From positions 2,055,752 through 2,119,751 of the forward strand of contig NC_005085.1 of NCBI RefSeq assembly GCF_000007705.1: 64,000 nucleotides of DNA, written 5' to 3'. Under the pieces are notes generated by a model, which saw only the letters and a list, made by a program, of their open reading frames with translations, did not search any database and was not told the DNA's origin. The position numbers and the translations under genes were made by a program. Origin of the DNA: Chromobacterium violaceum ATCC 12472 (GTDB taxonomy: Bacteria > Pseudomonadota > Gammaproteobacteria > Burkholderiales > Chromobacteriaceae). Each line of letters starts with the position of its first letter. The stretch's first letter is position 1. Below are positions 18,337 through 27,488 of the stretch, piece after piece.

Positions 18337-19941
18337 ATGCCGTTTACCGTTTCGCGCTGGCGCGCGCCGGCCGCCGCCGCCAGCCTGCTCACTCTGATAC
18401 CGCTGGCGGTGATCGCCATGGGCCTGCTGGAGCCCGACGCCGAAGCATGGCGCCACCTGGCCGAGTACACGTTGCCGGAGCTGCTGCGCAACACCGTCGT
18501 CCTGCTGTCTGGCGTCGGCGCCGGCGTGCTGCTGCTGGGTGTGCCGCTGGCTTGGCTGACCGCGGTGCACGACTTTCCCGGGCGCCGTTTTTTTGCCTGG
18601 GCGTTGATGCTGCCGCTGGCGATGCCAGCCTATGTGATGGCGTTCTCCCAGCTGGGCCTGTTCGACTTCACCGGACCGTTCCAGACCTGGCTGCGGGAGG
18701 CGTTCGGCAGCTCGGCCTGGGTGCCCGACATCCGCTCGACGCCCGGCGTGGTGATGGTGCTGTCGCTGGCATTCTATCCCTACGTCTACCTGCTGGCCCG
18801 CGACGCTTTCGCCGGCATGGGACGGCGCGCGCTGGAGGTCGGGCAATCGCTGGGCCTGTCGCCGCTGGCCGGCTTCTTCAAGGTGGCGCTGCCGATGGCC
18901 CGGCCCTGGATCGCCGGCGGCTTGGGCTTGGCGCTGATGGAGACGCTGGCCGATTTCGGCACCGTCGCCATCTTCAATTTCGACGCCTTCACCTCGGCCA
19001 TCTACAAAGCCTGGTTCAGCCTGTTCTCGCTGTCCGCCGCCAAGCAGCTGGCGTCGCTGCTGGTATTGCTGGTGTTTGTCTTGCTGTGGCTGGAGCAGCG
19101 CGCGCGCGGCCAACGCGGCTATGTGCCGGCGGGCAGAGCGGCGCCGCTGCCGCGCGCCCGCTTGCCGGGCTGGCGCGGTTGGCTGGCAAGCGCCTGCTGC
19201 GCGCTGGTCTTGCTGTTGGCCTTCGCTTTGCCTTTCGGCCAGATTCTGGTTTGGGCGGCCGAGCATGCCGCCAGCGAGCTGGACGCCGATCTGCTCGACA
19301 GCCTGAAAAGCTCGCTGGCGCTGGCGGCGATGGCGGCGGCCCTGGTGCCGGCCATCGCGCTGCTGCTGGTTTTCGCCGTCCGGCGCGACTCCGGCAGCCG
19401 GCCTTGGGCGCGGCTGGCCACCCTGGGCTACGCGGTGCCGGGCACGGTGCTGGCGGTCGGCGTGTTCGCGCCGGTGGCGGCGCTGGACAATCTGCTGCTC
19501 GGCTGCTTCGGCCGCTGGCTGCCGGAAGGGACGTCCGCGGTGTTCAAGGGCACGCTGCTGGTCCTGCTGCTGGCCTATGCCTCGCGTTTCCTGGCCGTCG
19601 CGCACTCCGCGCTGGACGCGGCGATGCAGCGCATCAGCCGCAGCCAGGAGGAGGCGGCCCACAGCCTGGGCCTCAGCGGCGCCCGCTTGCTGGGGCGGCT
19701 TTACCTGCCCTTGCTCAGGGGCGGTCTGTTCACCGCGATGCTGATGGTGTTCGTCGACGTGATGAAGGAGATGCCGATCACGCTGATGACCCGGCCCTTC
19801 GGTTGGGACACGCTGGCGGTGCGCATTTTCAACCTGACCAGCGAGGGCGAATGGCAGCGCGCGGCGCTGCCCTCGGTGGCCATCGTGCTGGCCGGCCTGC
19901 TGCCGGTCTTGCTGCTGTCGCGGCAGAAGCCTGGAGTGTGA
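18337..19941 (+). CDS. fbpB: ferric iron ABC transporter, fused permease
   Basis: Inner-membrane channel of the importer. The 534-residue protein has about twelve hydrophobic helices in two tandem binding-protein-dependent permease domains, each with an EAA-type loop (ALEVGQSLGLSPLAGF near residue 167 and AHSLGLSGARLLGRLYLP near 440), as in FbpB/SfuB-type iron permeases. It lies 71 bases after the binding protein and two bases before the ATPase gene. All features are intact. Confidence 0.93.
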   Translation: MPFTVSRWRAPAAAASLLTLIPLAVIAMGLLEPDAEAWRHLAEYTLPELLRNTVVLLSGVGAGVLLLGVPLAWLTAVHDFPGRRFFAWALMLPLAMPAYVMAFSQLGLFDFTGPFQTWLREAFGSSAWVPDIRSTPGVVMVLSLAFYPYVYLLARDAFAGMGRRALEVGQSLGLSPLAGFFKVALPMARPWIAGGLGLALMETLADFGTVAIFNFDAFTSAIYKAWFSLFSLSAAKQLASLLVLLVFVLLWLEQRARGQRGYVPAGRAAPLPRARLPGWRGWLASACCALVLLLAFALPFGQILVWAAEHAASELDADLLDSLKSSLALAAMAAALVPAIALLLVFAVRRDSGSRPWARLATLGYAVPGTVLAVGVFAPVAALDNLLLGCFGRWLPEGTSAVFKGTLLVLLLAYASRFLAVAHSALDAAMQRISRSQEEAAHSLGLSGARLLGRLYLPLLRGGLFTAMLMVFVDVMKEMPITLMTRPFGWDTLAVRIFNLTSEGEWQRAALPSVAIVLAGLLPVLLLSRQKPGV

Positions 19942-19942
19942 A

Positions 19943-20986
19943 ATGGACAAGACGCTTGAATTCGACGCGGTGAGCCTGGCTTTCGCCGGCCGGCCGGTGC
20001 TGGACGGCATGAGCTTCGCGCTGGAGGCGGGCGAGATCGCCTGCCTGCTGGGCGGCTCCGGCTGCGGCAAGACCACCGCGCTGCGCTGCATCGCCGGCTT
20101 CGAAACGCCGTCCGCCGGCCGCATCCGGCTGGAGGGCGAGACGGTATTCGGCGTCGGCGCCGCGCTGCCCGCGCATCGGCGGCGCGTCGGCATGGTGTTC
20201 CAAGACCACGCGCTGTTCCCGCATCTGACCGTGGCCGCCAACGTGGCGTTCGGCCTGCCCGCCTTGCGCCGGGCCGAGCGCAAGGCCAGGGTGGCGGAGA
20301 CGCTGCGGCTGGTGGGGCTGGAAGAGGAGGCGGCGCGCTATCCGCACCAGTTGTCCGGCGGCCAGCAGCAACGGGTGGCGTTGGCGCGGGCGCTGGCGCC
20401 AAGGCCGCGCCTGCTGCTGCTGGACGAGCCTTTTTCCAATCTGGACGCCGAGCTGCGCGAGCGGCTGGCGCGCGAAGTGCGCGCCATCCTGCAATCCCAG
20501 GGCATCTCGGCCTTGATGGTCACCCATGATCAGCACGAGGCCTTCGCCGTCGCCGACCGGGTGGGCGTGTTGCACCAGGGGCGGCTGCAGCAGTGGGATA
20601 CGCCGGACGCGCTCTACCACCGCCCGGCCAATCGCTACGTGGCCGGCTTCATCGGCCAGGGCGTATTCCTGCCGGGCCGGGTCAGCGGGCGCGCGGTGAT
20701 GCTGGAGACCGGCGAGCTGCGGGCCGAGGACGAGCTGGGCTTCGCCGACGGCGCCGAGGTGGAGGTGTTGCTGCGCCCCGACGCGGTGCAGCCGGAGCCG
20801 GGCAGCCCGCTGCGGGCCAGGGTGGTGGACAGGGTGCTGCGCGGCACGGTCAGCCATTACGCGCTGGAACTGCTGTCCGGCCGGCGCTTGTTGGCCGAGT
20901 TGGGCCACGGACAGCCGCTGCAAGTCGGGGACATGGTGGGCATCCGGCTGCAGCCTCGGCCGCTGCTGGCTTTCGCCCGGGGGTGA
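19943..20986 (+). CDS. fbpC: ferric iron ABC transporter, ATPase
   Basis: Cytoplasmic ATPase that powers iron uptake, 347 residues. Walker A is GGSGCGKT at 37-44, the ABC signature LSGGQQQR is near 137, and Walker B LLLLDEPF is near 157, followed by the H-loop in LMVTHDQHEA. The C-terminal 110 residues form a TOBE-like regulatory domain. It is the last gene of the Fur-box operon; a convergent ybaK-like gene starts its stop codon three bases later. Confidence 0.94.
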   Translation: MDKTLEFDAVSLAFAGRPVLDGMSFALEAGEIACLLGGSGCGKTTALRCIAGFETPSAGRIRLEGETVFGVGAALPAHRRRVGMVFQDHALFPHLTVAANVAFGLPALRRAERKARVAETLRLVGLEEEAARYPHQLSGGQQQRVALARALAPRPRLLLLDEPFSNLDAELRERLAREVRAILQSQGISALMVTHDQHEAFAVADRVGVLHQGRLQQWDTPDALYHRPANRYVAGFIGQGVFLPGRVSGRAVMLETGELRAEDELGFADGAEVEVLLRPDAVQPEPGSPLRARVVDRVLRGTVSHYALELLSGRRLLAELGHGQPLQVGDMVGIRLQPRPLLAFARG

Positions 20987-20989
20987 GGC

Positions 20990-21457
20990 TCAGGCGAAGG
21001 CCTGGCAGACGTCCACCCACTGGCCGGCGGTGATGTCGCCGAGCGCTTCCGGGCTGATCCGCACCGCGCTGTGCACCGCGCCGGCGGCCGGCAGCACTTC
21101 GTCGAAGGCCTGGATGGACACGTCCAGGTAGATGGGCAGCTCGCGGGCCAGGCCGAACGGGCAGACGCCGCCGACAGGGTGGCCGGTGATGGCTTCCACC
21201 TCTTCCGGCGGCAGCATCTTGCCCTTGCCGAAGGCGTCCTTGAACTTGCGGTTGTCGATGCGGGCATCGCCGCGCGCGACCAGGATCACGTCGCGGCCGT
21301 CGTTCAGGCGGAAGGCCAGCGTCTTGGCGATGCGGCCGGGCTCCACGCCGTGGGCGGAGGCGGCCTCGGCCACGGTGGCGGTGCTGACGTCCAGCTCGAT
21401 GATGGCAATGTCCGCTTGGCGGGCGGCGAAGAAGGCTTTGACCGATTCCAGGCTCAT
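20990..21457 (-). CDS. YbaK/EbsC-family aminoacyl-tRNA deacylase
   Basis: A free-standing editing protein of the YbaK/ProX superfamily that probably hydrolyses mischarged Cys-tRNA(Pro) or a related aminoacyl-tRNA. The 155-residue product shows the family lysine in GRIAKTLAFRL and the GGVCPFGL loop that shapes the substrate pocket. YbaK, EbsC and ProX subtypes cannot be separated by eye, so no gene symbol is given. It is convergent with, and almost touching, the iron ATPase gene. Confidence 0.88.
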   Translation of the reverse strand: MSLESVKAFFAARQADIAIIELDVSTATVAEAASAHGVEPGRIAKTLAFRLNDGRDVILVARGDARIDNRKFKDAFGKGKMLPPEEVEAITGHPVGGVCPFGLARELPIYLDVSIQAFDEVLPAAGAVHSAVRISPEALGDITAGQWVDVCQAFA

Positions 21458-21570
21458 GGGCGGTTCTCGTCGGGAAGGATGGCCGGACCATTATTCCCGA
21501 TGCGAACCAAAGGCGCCAGGTCCGGCGTACGCCCGCGGCCGGTTTCGACGCCAGCGGTGCGCCGGCGCGG

Positions 21571-21609
21571 AAAACGCCCCGTCGCAGCGTCGTCCGCTGC
21601 CGGGGCGTT
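21571..21609 (-). terminator. probable terminator of the first chemoreceptor gene
   Basis: AACGCCCCG (21573-21581) pairs with CGGGGCGTT (21601-21609) around a 19-base loop, followed on the minus strand by a TTTT. Confidence 0.5.
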
Positions 21610-21650
21610 CGATGGGGCGGTGGGCCAGGGACGCAACTTTGGACAGTCTT

Positions 21651-22778
21651 TCAGGACTGCCGCACGATCTCGGCAAGTTTGTCGGCGATGTCCTGCGAAG
21701 TGGCGGCCTGCTCTTCGGCGGCGTTGGCGATCTGCACTACGAAGTCGCGCATATTGTTGATTTCGCCGACGATGATGCCCAGCGCCTGCTCGGCGCGCTG
21801 GAAGTCGTTTTCAGTGGCGTCCACCTGCTGGCGGCCGCGCTCGATCGCGTCCACGTTCTGCTTCACCTCGTTCTGGATGTCGCGGATCATGTCGCCGATT
21901 TCCTGGGTGGCCTTGGTGGTGCGTTCGGCCAGCTTGCGCACCTCGTCCGCCACCACGGCGAAGCCGCGGCCCATCTCGCCGGCGCGGGCGGCCTCGATGG
22001 CGGCGTTCAGCGCCAGCAGGTTGGTCTGGTCGGCAATGTCCTTGATGACGTTGACGATCTGGCCTATGGTCTCGGAGCGCTGTCCCAGCGACTCCAGGCT
22101 GTCGGCGGTGTCGCGCACCATGCCGCCCACGTTCTTCATGCCGCTGCTGGTTTCGCTGACGATGCCGGCGCCCTTGCGGCCTTCGCCCAGCATCAGTTCC
22201 GCCGATTCTGACGCCGACGCGGTCTGCACCGCCACGTTCTGTATCGTGGCGCTCATCGCCTGCATGTTTTCCGACAGCTCGTTGACGCGGGCCTCCAGGA
22301 AGTCGCGGCGCTGATTGCCCTGTTCCTGCAATTTCTGGGCGCGGATTTCGGATGACACATCCTGGAAGCTGGCCATGAAGCACAGCAACTGGCTGGGGTT
22401 GGCGGAATCCCAGATCGGGAACACCTTGGTTTCGAACATGACCTCGCCCACCGGGATCATCGCGGTGTGCTGGGGAATCTTGCCGCTGGCCAGGTCCGCC
22501 AGGATGCGGCGGTTGTGTTCCGGATCGCGGTGGAATTGATGGATGCTGTGGCCGTGAGCGCGGTTGACGTCGACGCCGGCGCGGAATTTCTGGTTCATCA
22601 TCTCGCGGTGGCGGCCCAGCACGTCGCGCGCGGTCTGGTTCATGTAGAAGATCGTGTTGTCGCGGGTGGTATCGCACAACATGATCAGATTGTCGGCGTG
22701 GTCCAGCACGCTTTCCAGCTGGCGCACCATGCGCGCCGCGTCCTCGGCCTTGCTTGCCGCTTTCTTGAAACCAAACAT
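21651..22778 (-). CDS. cytoplasmic methyl-accepting chemotaxis protein with PAS domain
   Basis: Soluble chemoreceptor of 375 residues with no transmembrane helix. A PAS domain covers about residues 20-150 ([17 protein letters not shown] to [12 protein letters not shown]), then a helical MCP signalling domain with the highly conserved tip ([19 protein letters not shown]) that binds CheA and CheW. Start is set at 22778, after GGGAGACAGGG, because the longer frame begins with a non-PAS lead and lacks a ribosome site. PAS suggests sensing of redox, oxygen or a small ligand. No CheR-docking pentapeptide is seen at the C-terminus. Confidence 0.9.
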   Translation of the reverse strand: MFGFKKAASKAEDAARMVRQLESVLDHADNLIMLCDTTRDNTIFYMNQTARDVLGRHREMMNQKFRAGVDVNRAHGHSIHQFHRDPEHNRRILADLASGKIPQHTAMIPVGEVMFETKVFPIWDSANPSQLLCFMASFQDVSSEIRAQKLQEQGNQRRDFLEARVNELSENMQAMSATIQNVAVQTASASESAELMLGEGRKGAGIVSETSSGMKNVGGMVRDTADSLESLGQRSETIGQIVNVIKDIADQTNLLALNAAIEAARAGEMGRGFAVVADEVRKLAERTTKATQEIGDMIRDIQNEVKQNVDAIERGRQQVDATENDFQRAEQALGIIVGEINNMRDFVVQIANAAEEQAATSQDIADKLAEIVRQS

Positions 22779-22900
22779 CCCTGTCTCCCGGCTAAGTGTT
22801 TCTACTGGTGTAGTTATTTTGGGTTTGGTTGACTCAGGACATAAAAGCAAGCTTTTTCTAGGCTTTGGTCAAGTCTTCTGCGTTGATTTTAAAGGGGAAT

Positions 22901-23389
22901 TCAATCCTCCAGCGGCAGCGACAGGGTCTCCTTGACTTCCTCCATCACTACATAGCTTTTCGACTCTTTCGCCGACGGCAGTTGCAGCAGAATGTCTCCC
23001 AGCAACTTGCGGTACATCGACATGTCCGGGATGCGCGCCTTGATCAGGTAATCGAAATCGCCTGACACCAGATGGCATTCCAGGATTTCCGGAATGCTCA
23101 TGATCTCGCGGCGAAAGGCGTCGAAGATATTGCCGGACTTGGCTTCCAGCTTGATCTCCACGAATACCAGCAGAGAGCCGCCCAGCGCGTGGGGATTGAG
23201 GCGGGCGTAATAGCCTTCGATGATGCCGTCGCGTTCCATGCGCCTCACCCGTTCGGTGCAGGGGGTGGTGGACAGCCCCACTTTTTCGGCCAGCTCGGTC
23301 ATGGCGATGCGGCCGTTTTTCTGCAGGATGCGCAGGATCTTGCGGTCCATCTTGTCCAGCGCTTTGGCGGAGGCGGAAATTGACTTCAT
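22901..23389 (-). CDS. lrp: Lrp/AsnC-family regulator, probable regulator of dadA-alr
   Basis: Feast/famine regulator of 162 residues. The N-terminal HTH (LAEKVGLSTTPCTERVRRME) and the C-terminal RAM/ACT-like domain (CHLVSGDFDYLIKARIPDM) are both complete. It is divergent from dadA, and Lrp-type proteins commonly activate dad operons in response to alanine, so this is its probable target. It differs from a general claim of global Lrp function, which cannot be tested here. A candidate binding palindrome lies between the genes. Confidence 0.92.
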   Translation of the reverse strand: MKSISASAKALDKMDRKILRILQKNGRIAMTELAEKVGLSTTPCTERVRRMERDGIIEGYYARLNPHALGGSLLVFVEIKLEAKSGNIFDAFRREIMSIPEILECHLVSGDFDYLIKARIPDMSMYRKLLGDILLQLPSAKESKSYVVMEEVKETLSLPLED

Positions 23390-23417
23390 GTTTTCACTGT
23401 TTATGTGCGAAAGATTT

Positions 23418-23440
23418 GAGAATGATCATTTGATTCTCAT
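23418..23440. promoter_or_regulatory. inverted repeat in the lrp/dadA promoter region
   Basis: TGAGAAT (23418-23424) and ATTCTCA (23434-23440) form a perfect 7-bp inverted repeat with a 9-base spacer. A TATACT (23474-23479) resembling a -10 for dadA lies downstream. It is a candidate Lrp site by position. Confidence 0.5.
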
Positions 23441-23528
23441 CAATTTCAGTGAAAAAAACCAGATGTCAATGCATATACTAGCGGAATTCACTATCAGGTA
23501 GTGGCAAGACTACAAACGGAGACAGGCA

Positions 23529-24836
23529 ATGAAGGTAATCGTGCTGGGCGGCGGCGTTCTGGGGGTATCCACCGCGTGGTATCTGGCCAAGGCAGGCTGC
23601 CAGGTGACAGTGCTGGAGCGCCAGGACGGCGTGGCGCTGGAGACCAGTTTCGGCAACGCCGGCCAGATTTCCCCGGGCTACTCCGCCCCGTGGGCGGCGC
23701 CCGGCATTCCGTTGAAGGGGCTGAAGTGGATGTTCCAGCGCCACGCGCCGCTGGCCATTACCCCGGACGGCAGCCTGTACCAGCTGCAGTGGATCGCCAA
23801 GATGCTGGCCAACTGCAACGAGAAGGCCTACGCGGTCAACAAGGGCCGCATGATGCGCCTGGCCGAGTACAGCCGCGACAAGATCAAGGAGCTGCGCGCG
23901 GAGACCGGCCTGCAGTACGAAGGCCGCCAGGGCGGCACGCTGCAGCTGCTGCGCAGCCAGGCCCAGGTGGAGGGCATGGCCAAGGACATCGCTGTGCTGC
24001 GCGAGTGCGGCGTCGATTTCAACGTGCTCGATCCGGACGGCTGCGCCCGCGTGGAACCTGCGCTGGCGGCGGTCAAGCACAAGCTGGCCGGCGGCCTGCA
24101 GCTGCCGAACGACGAAACCGGCGACTGCAATCTGTTCACCAGCCGCCTGGCGGAGCTGGCCCGCGACAAGGGCGTGGAATTCCGCTTCGGCGTGACCGTG
24201 GACGGCATCGAGAATGATGGCAAGCGCATCACCGGCGTGCGCATCGGCGACGAGCTGCTGCGCGCCGACCACTACGTGGTGGCGATGGGCAGCTATTCCC
24301 GCGACATGGTGAAGGAGCTGGGCATCGACATCCCGGTCTACCCGGTCAAGGGCTACTCGCTGACCGTGCCGATCACCAACCCGGACGGCGCGCCGACTTC
24401 CACCATCCTGGACGAAACCTACAAGGTGGCGATCACCCGCTTCGACAACCGCATCCGCGTCGGCGGCATGGCCGAGCTGTCCGGCTACAACCTGGAGCTG
24501 AACCCGCGCCGCCGCGAGACGCTGGAAATGGTGGTGGGCGACCTGTACCCGAACGGCGGCGACATCAAGGCGGCCAGCTTCTGGACCGGCCTGCGCCCGA
24601 TGACGCCGGACGGCACGCCGATCATCGGCGGCACCCGCTTCGCCAACCTGTCGCTGAACACCGGCCACGGCACGCTGGGCTGGACCATGTGCGCCGGCTC
24701 CGGCAAGGTGCTGGCCGACATCATTACCGGCGCCAAGCCGGAAATCAGCGTCGACGGCCTGTCGATGCAGCGTTACGCCAAGCAGGGCGAAACCCTGGTG
24801 GTGCCGGTGATTCGTCCCGCGGTGCAAGGGGCCTGA
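23529..24836 (+). CDS. dadA: D-amino acid dehydrogenase, small subunit type
   Basis: Membrane-associated FAD enzyme that oxidises D-alanine and other D-amino acids to keto acids, passing electrons to the respiratory chain. The 435-residue length is typical. The N-terminal dinucleotide-binding motif [19 protein letters not shown] and the C-terminal FAD-binding end ([17 protein letters not shown]) are both present. It is followed 3 bases later by alanine racemase, giving the dadA-dadX operon for catabolising L-alanine via D-alanine. AGGCA precedes the ATG. Confidence 0.96.
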   Translation: MKVIVLGGGVLGVSTAWYLAKAGCQVTVLERQDGVALETSFGNAGQISPGYSAPWAAPGIPLKGLKWMFQRHAPLAITPDGSLYQLQWIAKMLANCNEKAYAVNKGRMMRLAEYSRDKIKELRAETGLQYEGRQGGTLQLLRSQAQVEGMAKDIAVLRECGVDFNVLDPDGCARVEPALAAVKHKLAGGLQLPNDETGDCNLFTSRLAELARDKGVEFRFGVTVDGIENDGKRITGVRIGDELLRADHYVVAMGSYSRDMVKELGIDIPVYPVKGYSLTVPITNPDGAPTSTILDETYKVAITRFDNRIRVGGMAELSGYNLELNPRRRETLEMVVGDLYPNGGDIKAASFWTGLRPMTPDGTPIIGGTRFANLSLNTGHGTLGWTMCAGSGKVLADIITGAKPEISVDGLSMQRYAKQGETLVVPVIRPAVQGA

Positions 24837-24839
24837 AGC

Positions 24840-25910
24840 ATGCGTCCGTTGATCGCGACGATACGGCTGGACCATTTGCGGCATAACTATCTGCAAGCGC
24901 GCGCCGCCCACGGCGACCGCGCGCTGGCGGTGCTGAAGGCCAACGCCTACGGCCATGGCGCGGTCCGTTGCGCCCAGGCGCTGGCCGACATCGCCGACGG
25001 CTTCGCCGTCGCCTGCCTGGAGGAGGCGCTGGAGCTGCGCGCCGCCGGCATCGCCAACCCCATCCTGTTGCTGGAGGGCGTGTTCGACGCCGAGGAACTG
25101 AAGGCGGTGGACGAGCATGGCCTGTGGATGGCGGTGACCAGCGAGGAGCAACTGAGCATGGTCGAGCAGTCGAATCCGTCGAGGCCGTTCAATGTCTGGC
25201 TGATGCTGGATTCCGGCATGCACCGCGAAGGCTTCCTGCCGGAAAATTATCACCAGGCTTGGCATAGGCTGCAGGCCAGCGGCAAGGCGGGCGGCATCAC
25301 CAAGATGACTCACTTCGCCCGCGCCGACGAGCCTGAGATCCCGATGACCTTCGCGCAGCTGGAGGCGTTCGACGCCGCGGTGCGGGGCCTGCCGGCCGGC
25401 GACGAGTCGGTCGCCAACTCGGCCGGCATCCTGTGCCACCCGCGCGCGCAGCGCAACTGGGGCCGCGTCGGCATCGCGCTGTACGGCGTGACGCCGCTGC
25501 CGGCCGGATTCGGGCAGGGCGACGCGCTGCGCCCGGTGATGCGTTTCTCCAGCAAGGTGTTCGGCGTGCGCGAGCTGGGCGTCGGCGAGCCCATCGGCTA
25601 CGGCGACAACTTCGTCACCGAGCGCCCGACGCGCGTCGGCCTGGTGGCCTGCGGCTACGCCGACGGCTACCCGCGGCGCGCTTCCAGCGGCAGTCCGGCG
25701 TTGGTGGATGGACAGCGCACGCGGCTGATCGGCCGGGTGTCGATGGACATGCTGACCGTGGATCTGACCGATCTGCCGGCAGTCGGCGTCGGCAGCGAGG
25801 TCGAGCTGTGGGGGGACGGCGTGTCGGTCAACGAGGTGGCGGCCCACGCCGGCACCATAGGCTACGAGCCCTTGTGCAACGTCAAGCGCGCGCGCTTCGT
25901 CTACCGTTGA
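24840..25910 (+). CDS. alr: alanine racemase (catabolic type)
   Basis: PLP enzyme interconverting L- and D-alanine. The PLP lysine lies in LAVLKANAYGHG near residue 34, and the C-terminal barrel part shows GYADGYPR and the catalytic-tyrosine region GYGDNF. The 356-residue length is typical. Immediate linkage to dadA (3-base gap) points to the catabolic DadX role, though the enzyme may also feed D-alanine to peptidoglycan. An intrinsic terminator follows. Confidence 0.95.
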   Translation: MRPLIATIRLDHLRHNYLQARAAHGDRALAVLKANAYGHGAVRCAQALADIADGFAVACLEEALELRAAGIANPILLLEGVFDAEELKAVDEHGLWMAVTSEEQLSMVEQSNPSRPFNVWLMLDSGMHREGFLPENYHQAWHRLQASGKAGGITKMTHFARADEPEIPMTFAQLEAFDAAVRGLPAGDESVANSAGILCHPRAQRNWGRVGIALYGVTPLPAGFGQGDALRPVMRFSSKVFGVRELGVGEPIGYGDNFVTERPTRVGLVACGYADGYPRRASSGSPALVDGQRTRLIGRVSMDMLTVDLTDLPAVGVGSEVELWGDGVSVNEVAAHAGTIGYEPLCNVKRARFVYR

Positions 25911-25927
25911 CGGCAGCGTTGTTCACG

Positions 25928-25956
25928 AAAAAGCCCGGCCATGAGCCGGGCTTTTG
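25928..25956 (+). terminator. intrinsic terminator of dadA-alr
   Basis: AAAAGCCCGGC / GCCGGGCTTTT stem with CATGA loop, then TTTTGCTTT. Confidence 0.88.
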
Positions 25957-25975
25957 CTTTGGCAAATAGATGGGT

Positions 25976-27295
25976 TCAGTCGCGCTGCGCCACCAGCTTT
26001 TCCACTCTTTGCGTCGCGTCGCGGGTGCGTTCGGCCAGCTTGCGCACTTCGTCCGCCACCACGGCGAAGCCGCGGCCGGTTTCGCCGGCGCGGGCGGCCT
26101 CGATCGCGGCATTCAATGCCAGCAGATTGGTCTGATCGGCGATGGACTGGATGGTGCTGACGATGGTGGCGATCTCGGCCAGGCTGCGCTCCAGCTGCTG
26201 CCGCTGCAGGCTTTCGCCGCTCAGCGCTTCCGAGCGTTTTTCCGCGTCTATGTCTATCAGCGCGCCGACCACCCGCAAAGGCGCGCCGTCCGCCGCGCGC
26301 CGGGTCTGGCCGCGGGCGTGGAACCAGCGGTATTCGCCGTTCTTGCATTGCAGCCGGTAGTCGAGGTCGTAGGGCGTCTGGCCGCTGCGGTCGCCCAGAT
26401 GGGCGGCGAAGGCGTCCAGCACCGTCTGCTTGTCTTCGGGATGCAGCCGGCTGGACCAGCTCTCCAGCACGTCGGGGAATTCCTGCTCGCTGTCGAAGCC
26501 CAACAGTCGGCGGAACTGGGGCGACCACCAGAAGGCATGCGCGCCGCTGACCGGGTTGGCCGGATCGACCTCCATGTCCCATAGCCCCTCGGCCAGCATT
26601 TCACTGGCCAGCTCGAAGCGCGTCATGGTGCGCTCCAGCTGCAGCTGTTGCCGGCGCAGGGCCGTGATGTCGGCCAGCGAGCCGGCGACGCGCAGGGGCA
26701 CGCCCTTGCCGTCCCGCAGCGTGGCGCCGCGGGCGCGAAACCAGCGGTAATCGCCGTTTTTGCATTGCAGCCGGTATTCAATGTCGTATGGCGTGGTGCC
26801 GCCGCGGTCGTTCAGGTGCGCGGCGAAGGCGTCCAGCACCCGTTGCCGGTCTTCCGGGTGCAGCCGGCCGGCCCAGCTGCCCAGCACGTCCGGAAACTCC
26901 CTGTGATCGTGAAAACCCAGCAGCGCGCGGAAGGTTTGCGACCACCAGAACACGTTGTCGGGATTGAGCGGATCGCCGGCCACCACCGACATGTCCCACA
27001 ATCCTTCGCTGGCGGCGCGGTTGACCAGATCGAAGCGCGTGTTCAGCAGTTCCAGCTGGCGCTCCGCCTCCTCTTGCCGTTGCTGCAGTTGGCGCAGCTT
27101 GCTGTCGGCTTGCTCGCGCTCGCGGTCGGCCTGGCTGATCTGAAGGTCGCGCTGCTCCCAGACCTGGGACAGCTTTTCTCCCAGCGCGCGCCAGCGGTCG
27201 CTGCCGTCTATCCTCCATGTGGCCGATTCGCCGCGCAGCACGGCCTCCGCGGCGTTTTCGAGTTGATCGATCATCTTGTTGCCTACAAGCCACAT
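25976..27295 (-). CDS. tandem-PAS protein with minimal chemoreceptor signalling tip
   Basis: Soluble signalling protein of 439 residues. A coiled coil (about 40-95, Gln/Glu-rich) precedes two PAS domains with PAC motifs, about 100-230 and 235-365, which are strikingly alike (both contain [10 protein letters not shown]...LDAFAAHL and YRLQCKNG...YRWF), showing an internal duplication. Only about 70 residues of MCP domain follow, containing the conserved tip ([19 protein letters not shown]) with hardly any flanking helix. It ends shortly after ERTRDATQR. Start at 27295 follows CCGGAG. It may signal to CheA/CheW without methylation sites. Confidence 0.82.
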   Translation of the reverse strand: MWLVGNKMIDQLENAAEAVLRGESATWRIDGSDRWRALGEKLSQVWEQRDLQISQADREREQADSKLRQLQQRQEEAERQLELLNTRFDLVNRAASEGLWDMSVVAGDPLNPDNVFWWSQTFRALLGFHDHREFPDVLGSWAGRLHPEDRQRVLDAFAAHLNDRGGTTPYDIEYRLQCKNGDYRWFRARGATLRDGKGVPLRVAGSLADITALRRQQLQLERTMTRFELASEMLAEGLWDMEVDPANPVSGAHAFWWSPQFRRLLGFDSEQEFPDVLESWSSRLHPEDKQTVLDAFAAHLGDRSGQTPYDLDYRLQCKNGEYRWFHARGQTRRAADGAPLRVVGALIDIDAEKRSEALSGESLQRQQLERSLAEIATIVSTIQSIADQTNLLALNAAIEAARAGETGRGFAVVADEVRKLAERTRDATQRVEKLVAQRD

Positions 27296-27488
27296 GGCAT
27301 CGCTCCGGAGGTGAAGGTCAGGCTTTAAGCATAGCGGCGGCGGTTTCTCATGAAATATGTATAAATACGGCGCTTGCCGCGGGCGGGAATGTGGGACGCT
27401 GCCCGGGATATTCATTTGTGGTTTAATGGGCGGCTTTGATTTTTAAGACCGATCCTACCCTCCGATGCGGAGCCGGGAAACATACGCC

